A stretch of DNA of 64,000 nt, from the NCBI GenBank assembly GCA_023548195.1, contig JAJHZJ010000415.1:1054001-1118000 (forward strand), in the 5' to 3' direction. This stretch comes from Bettongia penicillata ogilbyi. Lineage: Eukaryota; Chordata; Mammalia; Diprotodontia; Potoroidae. Within the stretch, counting starts at the first letter, position 1, and each line of letters starts with the position of its first letter. Positions 46,951-58,178 of this stretch are shown one piece after another. Position numbers and translations under genes: made by a program. The notes under the pieces were generated by a model. It was not told the origin of the DNA. It made no database searches and saw nothing but the letters and a program-made list of their open reading frames with translations.

Positions 46951-49194
46951 ATATTTTTTGAGCAACTCACTAGATAAAGTACAAAATTAAACAGAAGTAC
47001 ATCATATTACTGAACTTTAACAATATTGATTTGTATGTGTATATTATTTAAAGGTATTATTTGGATTGAATATGTAAAAGACCTCATATGATAAGGTCAA
47101 AGGAAAGGGAATTCATCTTGTACTTTGTCATATCAGATTTACTTTTTCTTTCAGGTTTCAATGTGGAATGTACTGATAGACACTGATGTAATGAAATGTT
47201 TTTCAATATACAATTATTAATTACTGTTTTGTGTCTCCACATACTGAACACAATACATTTTTCACCTACCTAAGCCTACTCAAAAAATGTTTTAATCTCT
47301 ATTCCCAATTTAAACTGAAATTCATGTAATTGGCAATATTTTTTCATTTCAACTATCATTGAAAATCATAAAGAAATTTATCTTAATGAGCAACTAGTAT
47401 ATCCTTATTAAAAAAAGTGAAGTAAATTGCACAATGCATGGGGTTTGAGGATAATAATAAATCACTGCAAGCAAAGTAAATACTGACTTCTCTGGAATGA
47501 AATAAAATGAAAAATACAAATCACATGAAAGAAGCCAGATATTTTATTTGTTTTTTGTTTAGATTTTATATTACATTATAAGCACAGGATAAATACGATA
47601 AACCTAATGCCAAGAGGCTTAGGAGGGAGGCAAGAATATCTATGACCTTTGTGATTTAAACAGAATGATTCTTTCTCTCTCTGTCTATTTGTGTGACTGT
47701 GTAATTATGTGTACATGCTTACTAATAAACTATATTTCTCTGGAATATGCTACAGTATACAAAATCATAATATCAAAAATAAAAGTAACCTCAAAAATTA
47801 TTTTCATTTTAGTACAGAAGACAGGTAAAGTGAGCCTACATGATCATTTGAAAAATTCAAAATAGTTGTCTCGAGTCACTTTTTTCATACAGAGAATGAT
47901 AAATGTGTGAAAAAGGCTGTCAGTAAAAATTGCTGAGGCAACAACACTGGGGTCATATGAGAAAAATGAGATGCCACCCAGTGGAAAGCAAAGTACTAAG
48001 AACGGATGGAGTTGGCTTGTAAGAATTGCCTCTATCATCCCCCAAAGACTTTTTATGTTCTCTTCTTGTCTTTCTAGAAATCATATAATTGAGAAAAATT
48101 CCCCTCAGTTTTATAGCCTTATCTTGGTAGAGTCAGAGCTCCTTAATCGTCATCCTGAATTCACATTTATATAGTAAATGTGCTCTACATGTTCCCTGCT
48201 CTTCCTCACAGCACTTTGTCATGTCTTTCATGACTCGTGTTGATAAGTTGCTTGTCAGTTGAGTTCTCTGAAGGACCCAATGCTACCTTTAAGTCCCACT
48301 GAAATATTGCACAGTTCAAATGAAGACTAGATGAGGTTCCAGTAGGGGAGATTTTTGCTAAAGGGCAACTCAGAAACACTTTTCATATTTGTCATTTTAA
48401 ACGTTAAAATATCTTTTGATTTTGAAATTATCAATCGCTTTTAATGCATAACTTATGATTTCTGGTTCAATGTTAAAAGATTTAGATTGGCGCATAAGCT
48501 AGCATTAAAGTAATTATGAATTATCCTGAAGATAGGATAGAAATGCTATCTCCTATGACAGTATAAGATTAGTAGGGATGAGAAGGAAAGTTGTGTGATA
48601 CATTGCCTGGAATATATTAAATGTAAGCAGTGTTGGTTGATTGATTTGTAGACATCATTTTTCATGTTTATAGAAGTGACATTAAATTTAAAATAGTCAT
48701 GTACTGTTTCTTATCTCTACATGTTGCTTTTGCAATTTATAGTTAAAAGGGACATTGCCAGAGAGTTTCATCAGAAGTATTGTTATTTTCTCATATCTAG
48801 CTTCTTCTCTTTGAATAGAAATTACATATTCATCCCTTTTCTTTCTCCCAGTTCACTCAGTGAATTGCCCTCATCCCTACGGTTCTATTGTAAACCATCA
48901 GTAATAATAAAGCTGCACTTTGGCCAGAATTTCACTATCAGTGCCAGAAGTATTTTCTCAGGAAACCTGGAAAAGCCAGGAATGTCTTGATAATCTGATG
49001 GTTCAATTGGTTCAACTTTATTTTTCAGATGGGCAAGAAAATAAAGCTAACCTCTAAAATGATTAATTTGGTTGCAGCACATTTGAATATCACTGGGTCA
49101 GGATGTCTATGAACAGGGTTGAGTGTGCAGAACTAAATTGAAGCAATAGATTGCACCAGAATGGTAGAAATAACAAGAGCCGTAGAGATAGCTT
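46951..49194. other. Unassigned stretch
   Basis: About 2.2 kb with no recognised repeat. Small open frames at 47665-48174 and 48721-48990 carry no known domain. Confidence 0.5.
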
Positions 49195-49325
49195 CTTTGG
49201 GCCTGGATTTTCCTTCATTAATAAAATGAAGGAGTTGGCCAAGGTTAAGTGACTCTTAAGATCATAGGGGTAATTTGCAGCGTTAGGAATGAATTTAGGT
49301 TCCTCCGTCCAATAGTTCCGCCCTC
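49195..49325 (+). repeat. MIR-like fragment
   Basis: 'tcattaataaaatgaaggag', 'ggccaaggttaagtgactct' and 'aatgaatttaggttcctccg' resemble a MIR core. Confidence 0.45.
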
Positions 49326-49839
49326 AACACACCATAATGTTGGATTAACTGAGGTATTTTTGATTAATTATTGCTTTTCACTGTACTCTTTAAAACTATA
49401 ATAGGAACACATTACTTCTCACCTGAGTTATCCTTCCTCACCTTCTGGACAGTCTTACTATTCTTATTTAAGGAGAATTTTCATTTGTAAAAATGACATA
49501 TTGCCTCAGATGAGGCTTAATGATTAGATGAGTGTTCTGACCTCTCGTCTACTTCAGGATAGAACCTTGGTCTCGTGTTCATTTTATCAATACCTACTTA
49601 AATTCTTGTCCATTCTCAATATTCCTCTTTGTCCTCCTAAGAAGAAGAGGAAACATCTAAAAGCCAAAAGCTACTCTGACCACACCCTTTATGCCTTCCA
49701 TTGTCTCCTGGGTGTGCAATGTTCCCTGAGGGAAGATGAACTGAGAATCTGCCATCTGGCCCTTTCCTCTGTGCCATCCCAATACAACTTTTACCTGCTT
49801 GCTGCCAGCCTGATCTCCCAAGGGATGTGAAGAACATCT
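49326..49839. other. Unassigned stretch before the L2
   Basis: The 100-codon open frame at 49528-49830 lies next to L2 but I do not recognise it; it could be an upstream L2 portion. Confidence 0.4.
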
Positions 49840-52410
49840 CAGATAAAGAAAAATTTCTTACCTTTTGATCTCAAGCCTTCTTTCTCCTCCTACTCGTATC
49901 CCTTGAGGAAAAATGAGAGGAAAGATGGTGAAGAACAGGGCACTTTTCTCCTGACATTAATGCTGAACTTCCTTCTCCTACTCTGCCATTTTCTTGGTAG
50001 CTATTGGCTCCATGCCTCCAAGTCACTCCCCTTCCTTCATCAATGACTTTGGTACATGGCTGACAATATTTCTCTTCTCTCCATATCCTACTTCATACTA
50101 GGAGACATACATGCTGACTCTACCTCAAACACCATAACTACTCAGTTCCTCAACCTATTAATTCCCTGTGAGTTACTTATCTCTCATATCTCAGTCATAC
50201 ACAAAGATGGCTATGCCCTTGATCTTGTCATCACCTACAAATATAACACCTCCATGTTCAAGAATTCTGAAATCCCATCATCTGACCCCAACTTATTGGC
50301 TTTTCACCTGTCTGCCTTTCCTTAGAAAACCCTGCTCTTTGTCCACACCATGACCTCCAATTCCTTGACTCTTCAATTTCTTCCCAAGCCATCTTGATCC
50401 CTTTGTGAACCAATTACACTCTATACTGTCTTGCTTTCTTGAATTCCTATTTCCATTATGATATCACCAATACCCAGTCAAGCCTTAGTCACTCCGACCA
50501 TTCACTACCTTTACTCCATATACATGCTGCTAAATAGAGGTGGATTTTACAGAAAAACATTGACTCGTGTTCCTGCTATCATCCCAGATCTTTTCCTATT
50601 TTAGATAAACTCCTTGAAAAGATTATACAGTAGATGACTCTATTTTCTCCTTCATCTTAACTCTTTAGAATATAGTTTCTGGTCTTATCATTCCACCAAA
50701 ACTACTCTCTCTAAGGTTATCAGCGATCTCTTTGTTGCCAAAACCTATGGCCTTTTCACACTCAATCCCTATTCTCATTGACCTCTCTGCAACCTTTTCT
50801 ACTCTTGAGCACTCTCTCCTCTTTTATACTCTTTTCACTTTTCATTTTCAGGATACCAGTTCTCCTCATACCTATTTGACTTCTCCTCAATTCCTTTTCT
50901 GAAACCCCATCCAGATCATACCTTATAATATAGATATTTCTTAGGATGATGTCCTGATTCTTCTTTTCTCCCTCTATACTACTTACCTTGGTAATCTCAT
51001 CAGCTCCTAAAGATGTAATAACCCTCTCTATATTGCTGTTTCTTAAATCTACTTATGCTGCCCCAACCTCTCTTCTGACATCTATTTTACATCTCCAACT
51101 GCCTTTCAAATTTCTCAAATTGAATGCCCCGTAGATGTCTTAAATTAAATATGTCCAAAACTGAACTCATTGTCTTCCTTCCCTTCACTATCTTCTTTGC
51201 CCCCAGCTTTCCTTTACTGAAGATAGAGTGAGTGGTGTGTCCAGGGAGAACTAGCATTTCTGGTGTGATGGCTTGCCAAGTCCTTTACATGGCTACTTAT
51301 CCATCTTTGAAGTTCACCTTTCATCTAACTCTCACCTGTGGCTTCAAGAAGTTATAGAATATGCATTGGCCTCACCCAAGTAAAACCATCTTATCAGTGG
51401 GTTAAACCAGACTGAGTGTAATCAACAGGCCTCATATCCATTGGTGAGTTAGGAGAATGTCTACTCCAAACATGTGAAGACTTCTCCTAGCAAAATGGGA
51501 GCATGAGAAGTATTTGTTTTAATGGTCATGAAGATGGCTGTGGAGATTAAAGCTTGGGCAGACATCAAAGATGCCAAAGTCATCTGCTAAATACTGGGCT
51601 ATTACCAGTCATTGAACTTTTGTCTTGGCCCTTGATTTTGATGACTCTCAAAGAGAGAGTGAGGCTGATAACTTTGTGCAACTCTACCTTGATAGATCTA
51701 ATTCACTTGCAAGTCAAGATATCACTCCATGATGTTGTGGTTCCTCTTTGAAAATGAAGAAAAAATAATAAAAACAGATGACAGCATCATGTTTCTAGTG
51801 GCTCTGGCTCACAACCTAGGGGTTATCCTTTATTCCTTAGTATCTCTTACCCCCTATATATAGCAATATGTTTCCAATGCCTCTTGATTTAATCTTTGCC
51901 ACATCTCTTAAATACTCTCCCTTTTCCCTTAACACTGCCTTTAGTCTAGTGCAGGCCCTCATCGTCTTATACCTGAACTATTGTGATAGCCTGTGGGTGG
52001 TTCTCTCTAACTCAAGTCTCTCCCCATTCCAATTCATACTCCAATCAGCTACCAAGTGAAGCTGAAGTCTGGCCGCATCATCTCCCTAATAAATAAACAT
52101 CAGTGGCTTCCTATTGTCTTTAATATTAAATACATTTTCTCCCTATTTAAAGCCCTTTTTAACCTAGCTCTGCCCTACCTGTCTAGCTTTCTTCTACCTT
52201 AGTCTCCAAAATCTACTCTTTGATCCAATGACACTAGTCTCCTTGCATTTCCATGAACAAGGCATTTCATTTCTTAGCTTAGGGCATTTCCTCTGGCTAT
52301 CATGCATGAAATACTATTACTCCCCAATTCTGCCTACCGACTTCCCTAGTTTCCTTTAAGTAACAATAAAAACCCTGACATATCGTGTGTGCTTACTAAA
52401 TGTCTGTTGA
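49840..52410 (+). mobile_element. Long plus-strand L2 LINE, split by an RTE fragment
   Basis: Ancient CR1-like LINE in two blocks, 49840-51224 and 51779-52410. The endonuclease-like part is readable at 50080-50325 (FILGDIHADSTSNTITTQFL, then DGYALDLVITYKY; typical ILGDFN and LDLVIT motifs, N of GDFN replaced). Reverse transcriptase part: 'tgacctctctgcaacctttt' (50780 region; LSAAFDTVDH in the family), 'taaatatgtccaaaactgaa' (51148; NMSKTE). After the RTE: 'cacaacctaggggttatcct', 'caggccctcatcgtcttata', 'tcagtggcttcctattgtct', tail 'ctaaatgtctgttga'. Several stops and shifts; dead but nearly full ORF2 length. Confidence 0.7.
51225..51778 (+). mobile_element. RTE LINE 3' fragment inserted in the L2
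   Basis: 'ggtcatgaagatggctgtgg', 'cttgggcagacatcaaagat', 'gccaaagtcatctgctaaat', 'gactctcaaagagagagtga', 'ttcacttgcaagtcaagata' and the end 'tggttcctctttgaaaatga' match the marsupial RTE 3' region. A/T-rich end 'agaaaaaataataaaaacag'. 5'-truncated; no clear target duplication seen. The same tail ends the SINE at 3529-3838. Confidence 0.7.
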
Positions 52411-52949
52411 TTTTATCCATTTAGGAACAGTTGATTAGCCTCTTGCTTTGCTTGTTTGTTTCTATCATTTGCTCCTCATTGATCCCCCTAATATTAGGGC
52501 AACTAACTTCAACCAAATGATCACCTAAGCCAGATATGTACTAATGCTGGTTTGAACTGGTTTTCGAAGGCTGATTGTTAAATTTTCAGTGTGAGCATAT
52601 ACATATCAGAAATCACCAAATGCTACAAAGTAGAGCTTAATTGTTTATTTTGTTGATTGTCTAGAATTAAGAAAGTGATGGATAAAATTCTAATAATATA
52701 GATTATTTTTTTCCCAGAAAGCTGGTTATTAAGTATTTACTAGCACACCACTGAATTAATCAGAAACCACTCTGTGTATACATGTTTGTGCATGCACACA
52801 CACAGACAGACACACACAATCAGCTTGTAAGCACAGAATGGTGAGGAAAACATTTTTTGTGAATTCCTATTACTGGACAAAACAAAACAATATGGAGAAA
52901 CAAAATGGAAAATTGAATATGTATGAAAGAAACAGGGGCACACAGAGAA
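52411..52949. other. Stretch with no recognised feature
   Basis: CA-rich bit at 52790-52818; nothing else. Confidence 0.5.
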
Positions 52950-53215
52950 AGGCTAAAACAGAAAGTGAGACAGACACAAAGATAAAGACAGAGAGAAAGG
53001 CACAAAAAGAGAAAAGAGACACAAAGATAAAGACAGAGACAGTAATACAGAGAAAAAGGAAGAGGCAGTAAAATAGAAACAGATCAAAATCCAGAAGGGG
53101 AAGAAGAGCAGGGGGAGAGAGAGAAAAAAAAAGAAAGTGGGGAGGGAGAGGGAGGAGAGGAATAATGAGAGAGAGAAGGAAGGAGGTTGTTAGGGAAAAG
53201 TTATAGTGGTGGGAA
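52950..53215. repeat. Purine-rich low-complexity tract with an internal repeat
   Basis: AGAGA/GGAGA-rich. The 21-mer beginning gacacaaagataaagacaga occurs at 52973-52993 and 53018-53038. Open frames here are composition artefacts. Confidence 0.85.
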
Positions 53216-54244
53216 CAGAGAGAAGTTCACAAAATGGACAGAAAAATATAGAAATAGTGTGGCTGAAACCAGATAACCTTTAGAGAATAACAGTAAGAAA
53301 TGTTGTCTATCATTAATGAGAGGAAAATTAAAAAAAAAAAAACAGAGAGTCAGAGGCAGCTAATGAGGCATATTCCCGATTATCAACTCCTTGTATCCTC
53401 CAAGAAGAGCACATTTCCAGCCATAATTTTCAACTGCTTACCTATCTACCACAGGACAATATTTCCAAAGTTTCTGTGTTCATTCTGCCCTTTTTTCTGT
53501 ATCTACTTCAACTCCTATTCTTTTAATCTAGTCACTTGCTCAGAATTCCTCTTCAACTTCACCAGAACAATTAGGCCTAAGTAATTTCACTAAGATTTTT
53601 TTCTTTCTCTCTTTCTAATGGGTTCACGGGTTTCCTGTTTTCCTATTGATAGTACTACATTTCTTTTTTTTTTAAATCAAACACTCAGGATCTAATGTTA
53701 ATTTGAAACTCTAGACCCCATAAACTTCCATTTGTTTATTTAAAGTTTTATTTTCTTGATCTATCTTCCATTGCCTTCCACTCCATTCACTTTGGCCTGT
53801 ATTGTGTTCCTGTGCACATTCTCCACAATGTTCTTTGATATGAATCAACATCATCCCTTCCTCCAGAAGGAGGGATGGTACTTAATACCTTTAAATACCT
53901 TCAATACAAGGCAGATGCTGTTGGTGAGGGTCATGCTTTTCTGAGGGTACTGAGGCAAACAAGTGATGTTAGGGGTTATGTAGTGCCTTCTAAGAGGTAA
54001 TTTACCAAATGGCACAGTTATGAATGGACCTCTACTTCTGGATTAGTTTTAAGGTTTATAATTAAAAACCGTCTAGTATTTAATCTAATTGAAAAGTGAT
54101 TTCCTTTGCAATCCATCCAAACTCTTCTTTGTCTGTCATGTCTCTTGAGTACTTAACAAGGATAGAGTACTATCAAAATCGAAATGAAAACTTCACAGAA
54201 GTATAGAAATTACTGTACCTTCAGTCCTCATATTTCACTGAGAA
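53216..54244. other. Unassigned stretch
   Basis: A run of A at 53329-53342 and short T runs; open frames at 53300-53584 and 53756-53944 have no recognised domain. Confidence 0.5.
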
Positions 54245-54370
54245 GGCAATACACTATAATGGGTAGAGAACCTGCCTTGGAATGAGCAAAGTCACTGTAC
54301 AAATCCTACCATAGATCTCTCATTGCTTTGTGGCCATGAGGGAGTTATTTAAACTCTTATTACCCCAGTA
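54245..54370 (+). repeat. tRNA-SINE/MIR-type fragment
   Basis: 'aatacactataatgggtaga', 'gaacctgccttggaatgagc', 'gtacaaatcctaccatagat' and 'gtggccatgagggagttatt' parallel the SINE head and MIR middle. Confidence 0.5.
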
Positions 54371-55994
54371 CAGTTCTATACACTTAGAAATCAGAAACCA
54401 AATGCTGATTTAACTTGGCAAAGGAAAATTCCTAAAAAAGGAATAATTTCCAAACCTATACTGAAAAAATCACAACACTTCCTCCTCTCACATAGGAATT
54501 TTAAAAGTCTGTCCAAGCTCATGGAATACATCAGCCAATTAAATAAAAATCTACAGTTTTTCATATAAAATTAAGAATATTTCCAAAATACTAGTTTTGT
54601 CCTCCTAGATTTTAAAATATATACATCATTTCAACTGTGTGGCTGCACAAGAGTGAAATGTGCCTTAACTGAACTGGAATCACTGTTATGTTCTGATTTA
54701 TGTTACTTCTATCCCACAAAACCCCATTCATCTGACCTTGTTTCAATAAATCTTTGATCTATGAATGTAGGTTCTCCCTCCCACCAAGCAGATGACATAG
54801 AATCTGTGTGAATCCTTTTGATTTCCTACAATAAATCTTTCATGGTAGATCCTCTTAACACATTGCTCTAGATTTTGTGATAATATGAGGATATTAATCT
54901 TTGGTCATTCCTTGCTTTTGCTATGTGATTTACCTAACTTCCTTTAAGTTTCTCTGACAACTTCTATTACACTACTTCTCTTATACAATTCTTTATTGGT
55001 AATGTGCTGCACATTCTTTATAATTCACCATGGCCCTTTATATTTTCATTTGTATGACTCTCACCTTTAAGTTTTTGAAGACTAGTGTTTTGTGACACTA
55101 TCATGCAATCTTATCAGAAGTATTTTATTGTTAAACAAACAAATGAAAAAGATAGGGCCTTGATTCAAAGAGAAGTTTGTAGTCCCCAAGAACACTTTGA
55201 AATTTCCCAAAAGCAATCTAGTCTACTATCTTTTTCTTCTTTATATTCTGGGTCCAGCACAGAAAATACTCATCTATTAAAGCATGAGAGAATTAATATT
55301 CCTTTGAAGTTTTCAAGTTTGGCATGGTACCTTTCTATTCTATTAATTTTTTAGTTAACTATGATGGAGTAGCAACCCCTAAAGTACTGAATTAATATTT
55401 TTCTTGACAGACTGCATTGTCAATGAGAGTTTATTTCCCATTAATGAAAATTTTGGTAGGAATAGGTAGTTACAGTTTTATAATATGAACTACTATGCTA
55501 TCTCCCCAAATAATGGAATGTTTCACATAAGAAATTCCAAAATTCTCTTAATAACTCATTGCATAAATCACGAGGAGCTATGATTACCTTTTTATATTTT
55601 AGCACACAAGTAAATATTTTGTTTTATAGATAATTGTGTTGCATAAAAATATTACATTTTGAAAAAACCTATCCATATTGTTGCAAGACAATGGAATAAA
55701 TAGCAAGAGAAATTTATAACATAAATTGAAAACATATTTGTAACTGCAGCATTTGCAAAGTACAAGGGGGAATATTAAAAAGACAGATCATAGGTTGGTT
55801 GTTCTGGATTCTAAAGGAGTTGAACATTGGTTGTAATTCTCCTTACATTCAGAAAAAACAGATTTTTTTCATGTTTCATTCAATCTTGTGATGTTCTATA
55901 TCATTCTGGTTCCAGTAACTTACTATAGTTTCTCTAGCTTTGTAAATGCAAATAAATTAAATTTATCTATTTTGTTAACAACCATTGTGTCCAT
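54371..55994. other. Unassigned stretch
   Basis: About 1.6 kb with no recognised gene or repeat. Confidence 0.5.
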
Positions 55995-56220
55995 CAAATG
56001 TAGGCTACTATCCTATGTATAGGGCTTGGATATAGAGGTAAAGTGGAGAAAAGTTATTTCTCTCAAGGAGCTTATATTTTTCTGGGCATATATAGCATTT
56101 TTGCAGATAAGTGAAATAGTTTGAAGAGAAAGATAGCACTAAACAACTTTCCACATCAGGAACAGCTTCCCATTGGAGATAGCATCTTAAAGAAGCTTTG
56201 AATTTTTTAAGTAAGACCAT
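55995..56220 (-). repeat. L2 3' fragment, minus strand
   Basis: 'tctcaaggagcttatatttt' and 'atcttaaagaagctttgaat' resemble antisense L2 (cctcaaggagcttacattct ... agctgagacttgaagg). Confidence 0.4.
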
Positions 56221-56249
56221 GCTTTAAAACTTCATGCTTTAGGGAAGAG

Positions 56250-56259
56250 CCAAGATGGC
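56250..56259 (+). promoter_or_regulatory. YY1-type site at the L1/HAL1 5' end
   Basis: CCAAGATGGC ten bases into the element. In human L1 the same motif at the 5' end binds YY1 and sets the transcription start. In copy A it is cut at the 5' edge, and in the L1 at 11521 it is changed to CGAAGATGGT. Confidence 0.6.
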
Positions 56260-56362
56260 AGAGTAGAAAGACACACATATGCTAGCTCCTAACACACAGC
56301 CTATAAAATACCTGTAAAGAAGATCTCCCAACAAATTCTGGAGCAGCAGAAACCACACAGCA

Positions 56363-56698
56363 ATGGAGTGGAGGAGATTTCTGTTCCAGAGAGCCCTGAA
56401 AAACCAACATCAAAGGTCCATCACAAACCTGGAACGGAGCAGAGCCCAGCTCTGCCCTGGCTACGTGGCACCAAGAGAAGCACATCTGAGCAGGCTTCAG
56501 GGACAGAATCTCCAGTGGCCATGCAGGTCCACCCACAGATACCGAAGGTCAGTGAGAGAGTCTTTTTGGCTGGCCAAGAGGGAAGTGGGGTGTCTTGATA
56601 ACTCAGGCCCCCTCGGGAGACAGCAATGGAGGCAGCAGAGGACTGGAGCTCCCAAAGCAGACAGGAGCTTGGATCCATTATTGAAGATCTCCACATAA
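56363..56698 (+). other. Upstream open frame in the HAL1 5'UTR, copy B
   Basis: A 111-codon frame with CPGYVAPRE and SRLQGQNLQW, in the same phase as the 106-codon frame in copy A. The C-terminal halves then diverge by frame. No domain known. Confidence 0.4.
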
Positions 56699-56910
56699 AC
56701 CCCCTGAGGGAACTGAATCCCATGTGATGGCCCTGCCCCTACCCAAGCAGCTGAACTTAATCTTACACTGAATAGCAGCCCTGCCCCCGTGAAAATCCTG
56801 AGCCTGGGAAGAAGCATTTGAATCTCAGACCCCAAACACTAGCTGGGTGGAACCAGAGACAAGGTGGGGGTGGAACCAGAGGCAAGGTGGGGGTGGAGAG
56901 GAATCTCAAA

Positions 56911-57960
56911 ATGCCCAGAAAAAGGAAAAAAAAATAAGACCATAGAAGGTTACTTTCCTGGTGAACAGATGTCTCCTCCCTTCCTTCCTGATGAGGAAGA
57001 ACAATGTTTACCATCAGGGAAAGACAGAAGTCAAGGCTTCTGTATCCCAAACATCCAAAATAAATATTCAATGGATTCAGGCCATGGAAGAGCTCAAAAA
57101 GGATTTTGAAAATCAAGTTATACGGGGGGGGGGGAAACTGGGAAGAGAAATGAGAGAGATGCAAGAAAAGCATGAAAAGCAGGTCAACACCTTGTTAAAG
57201 GAGACCCAAAAAAATTCCAAAGAAAGTAACACCTTGAAAAATAGGCTAACTCAATTGGCAAAAGAGGTTCAAAAAGCCAATGAGGAGAGGTATGCTATAA
57301 AAAGCAGAATTAGCCAAATGGAAAAGGAGGTTCAAAAGCTCACTGAAGAAAATAGTTCTCTCAAGATTAGAATGGAACAGATGGAGTCTAATGATTTTAT
57401 GAGAAACCAAGAAATCATAAAACAAAACCAAAAGAATGAAAAAATGGAAGAGAATGTGAAATATCTCACTGGAAAAACAACTGACCTGGAAAATAGATCC
57501 AGGAGAGACAATTTAAAAATTATGGGACTACCTGAAAGCCATGATCAAAAAAAAGAGCCTAGACATCATCTTTCATGAAATTATCAAGAAAAATTGCCCT
57601 GATATTCTAGAACCAGAGGGCAAAATAAGTACTCAAGGAATCCACCAATCACTGCCTGAAAGAGATCCAAAAAGAGAACTTCCTAGGAACATTGTGGCCA
57701 AATTCCTGAGTTCCCGGGTCAAGGAGAAAATATTGCAAGCAGCTAGAAAGAAACAATTCCAGTATTGTGGAAAGAAAATCAGGATAACACAAGATCTAGC
57801 AGCTTCTGCATTAAGGGATCGAAGGGTGTGGAATAGGATATTCCAGAAGTCAAAGGAACTAGGACTCAAACCAAGAATCACCTACCCAGCAAAACTGAGT
57901 ATAATACTTCAGGGGAAAATATGGTCTTTCAATGAAATAGAGGACTTTCAAGATTCTTGA
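56911..57960 (+). pseudogene. HAL1 ORF1 pseudogene, copy B
   Basis: ORF1 RNA-binding protein of the L1 type; the second, better bounded copy. ATG at 56911 (MPRKRKKK then a stop caused by an indel in the A run at 56921-56934). The reading continues in another frame (KGKKNKTIEGYF), then the coiled coil (MEELKKDFENQV to LTEENSSLKIRMEQ) up to about 57400. RRM-like RDNLKIMGLPESHD is near 57500-57545, and the C-terminal domain from 57541 has VKEKILQAARKKQFQYCG and ELGLKPRITYPAKLSI, ending EDFQDS at 57960. Frame breaks lie at homopolymers: A run near 56925, G run at 57124-57133, A run at 57547-57554. The total length is still a multiple of three. Confidence 0.8.
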
Positions 57961-58143
57961 TAAAAAGACCAGAGCTGAAAATTAAATTTGACTTTCAAAC
58001 ACAAGAATCAAGAGAAGCACGAAAAGGTAAACAGTAAAGAGAAGTCGTAAGGTACTTACTAAAGTTGAACTGTCTACATTCCTACATGGAAAGACAATAC
58101 TTGTAACTCTTGAAACTCTTCAGTATCTAGATAGTTGGTGGGC

Positions 58144-58178
<35 letters not shown>

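Noticed and set aside
56763..57173. 136-codon minus-strand frame
   Set aside because: Antisense to HAL1 5'UTR and ORF1 start.
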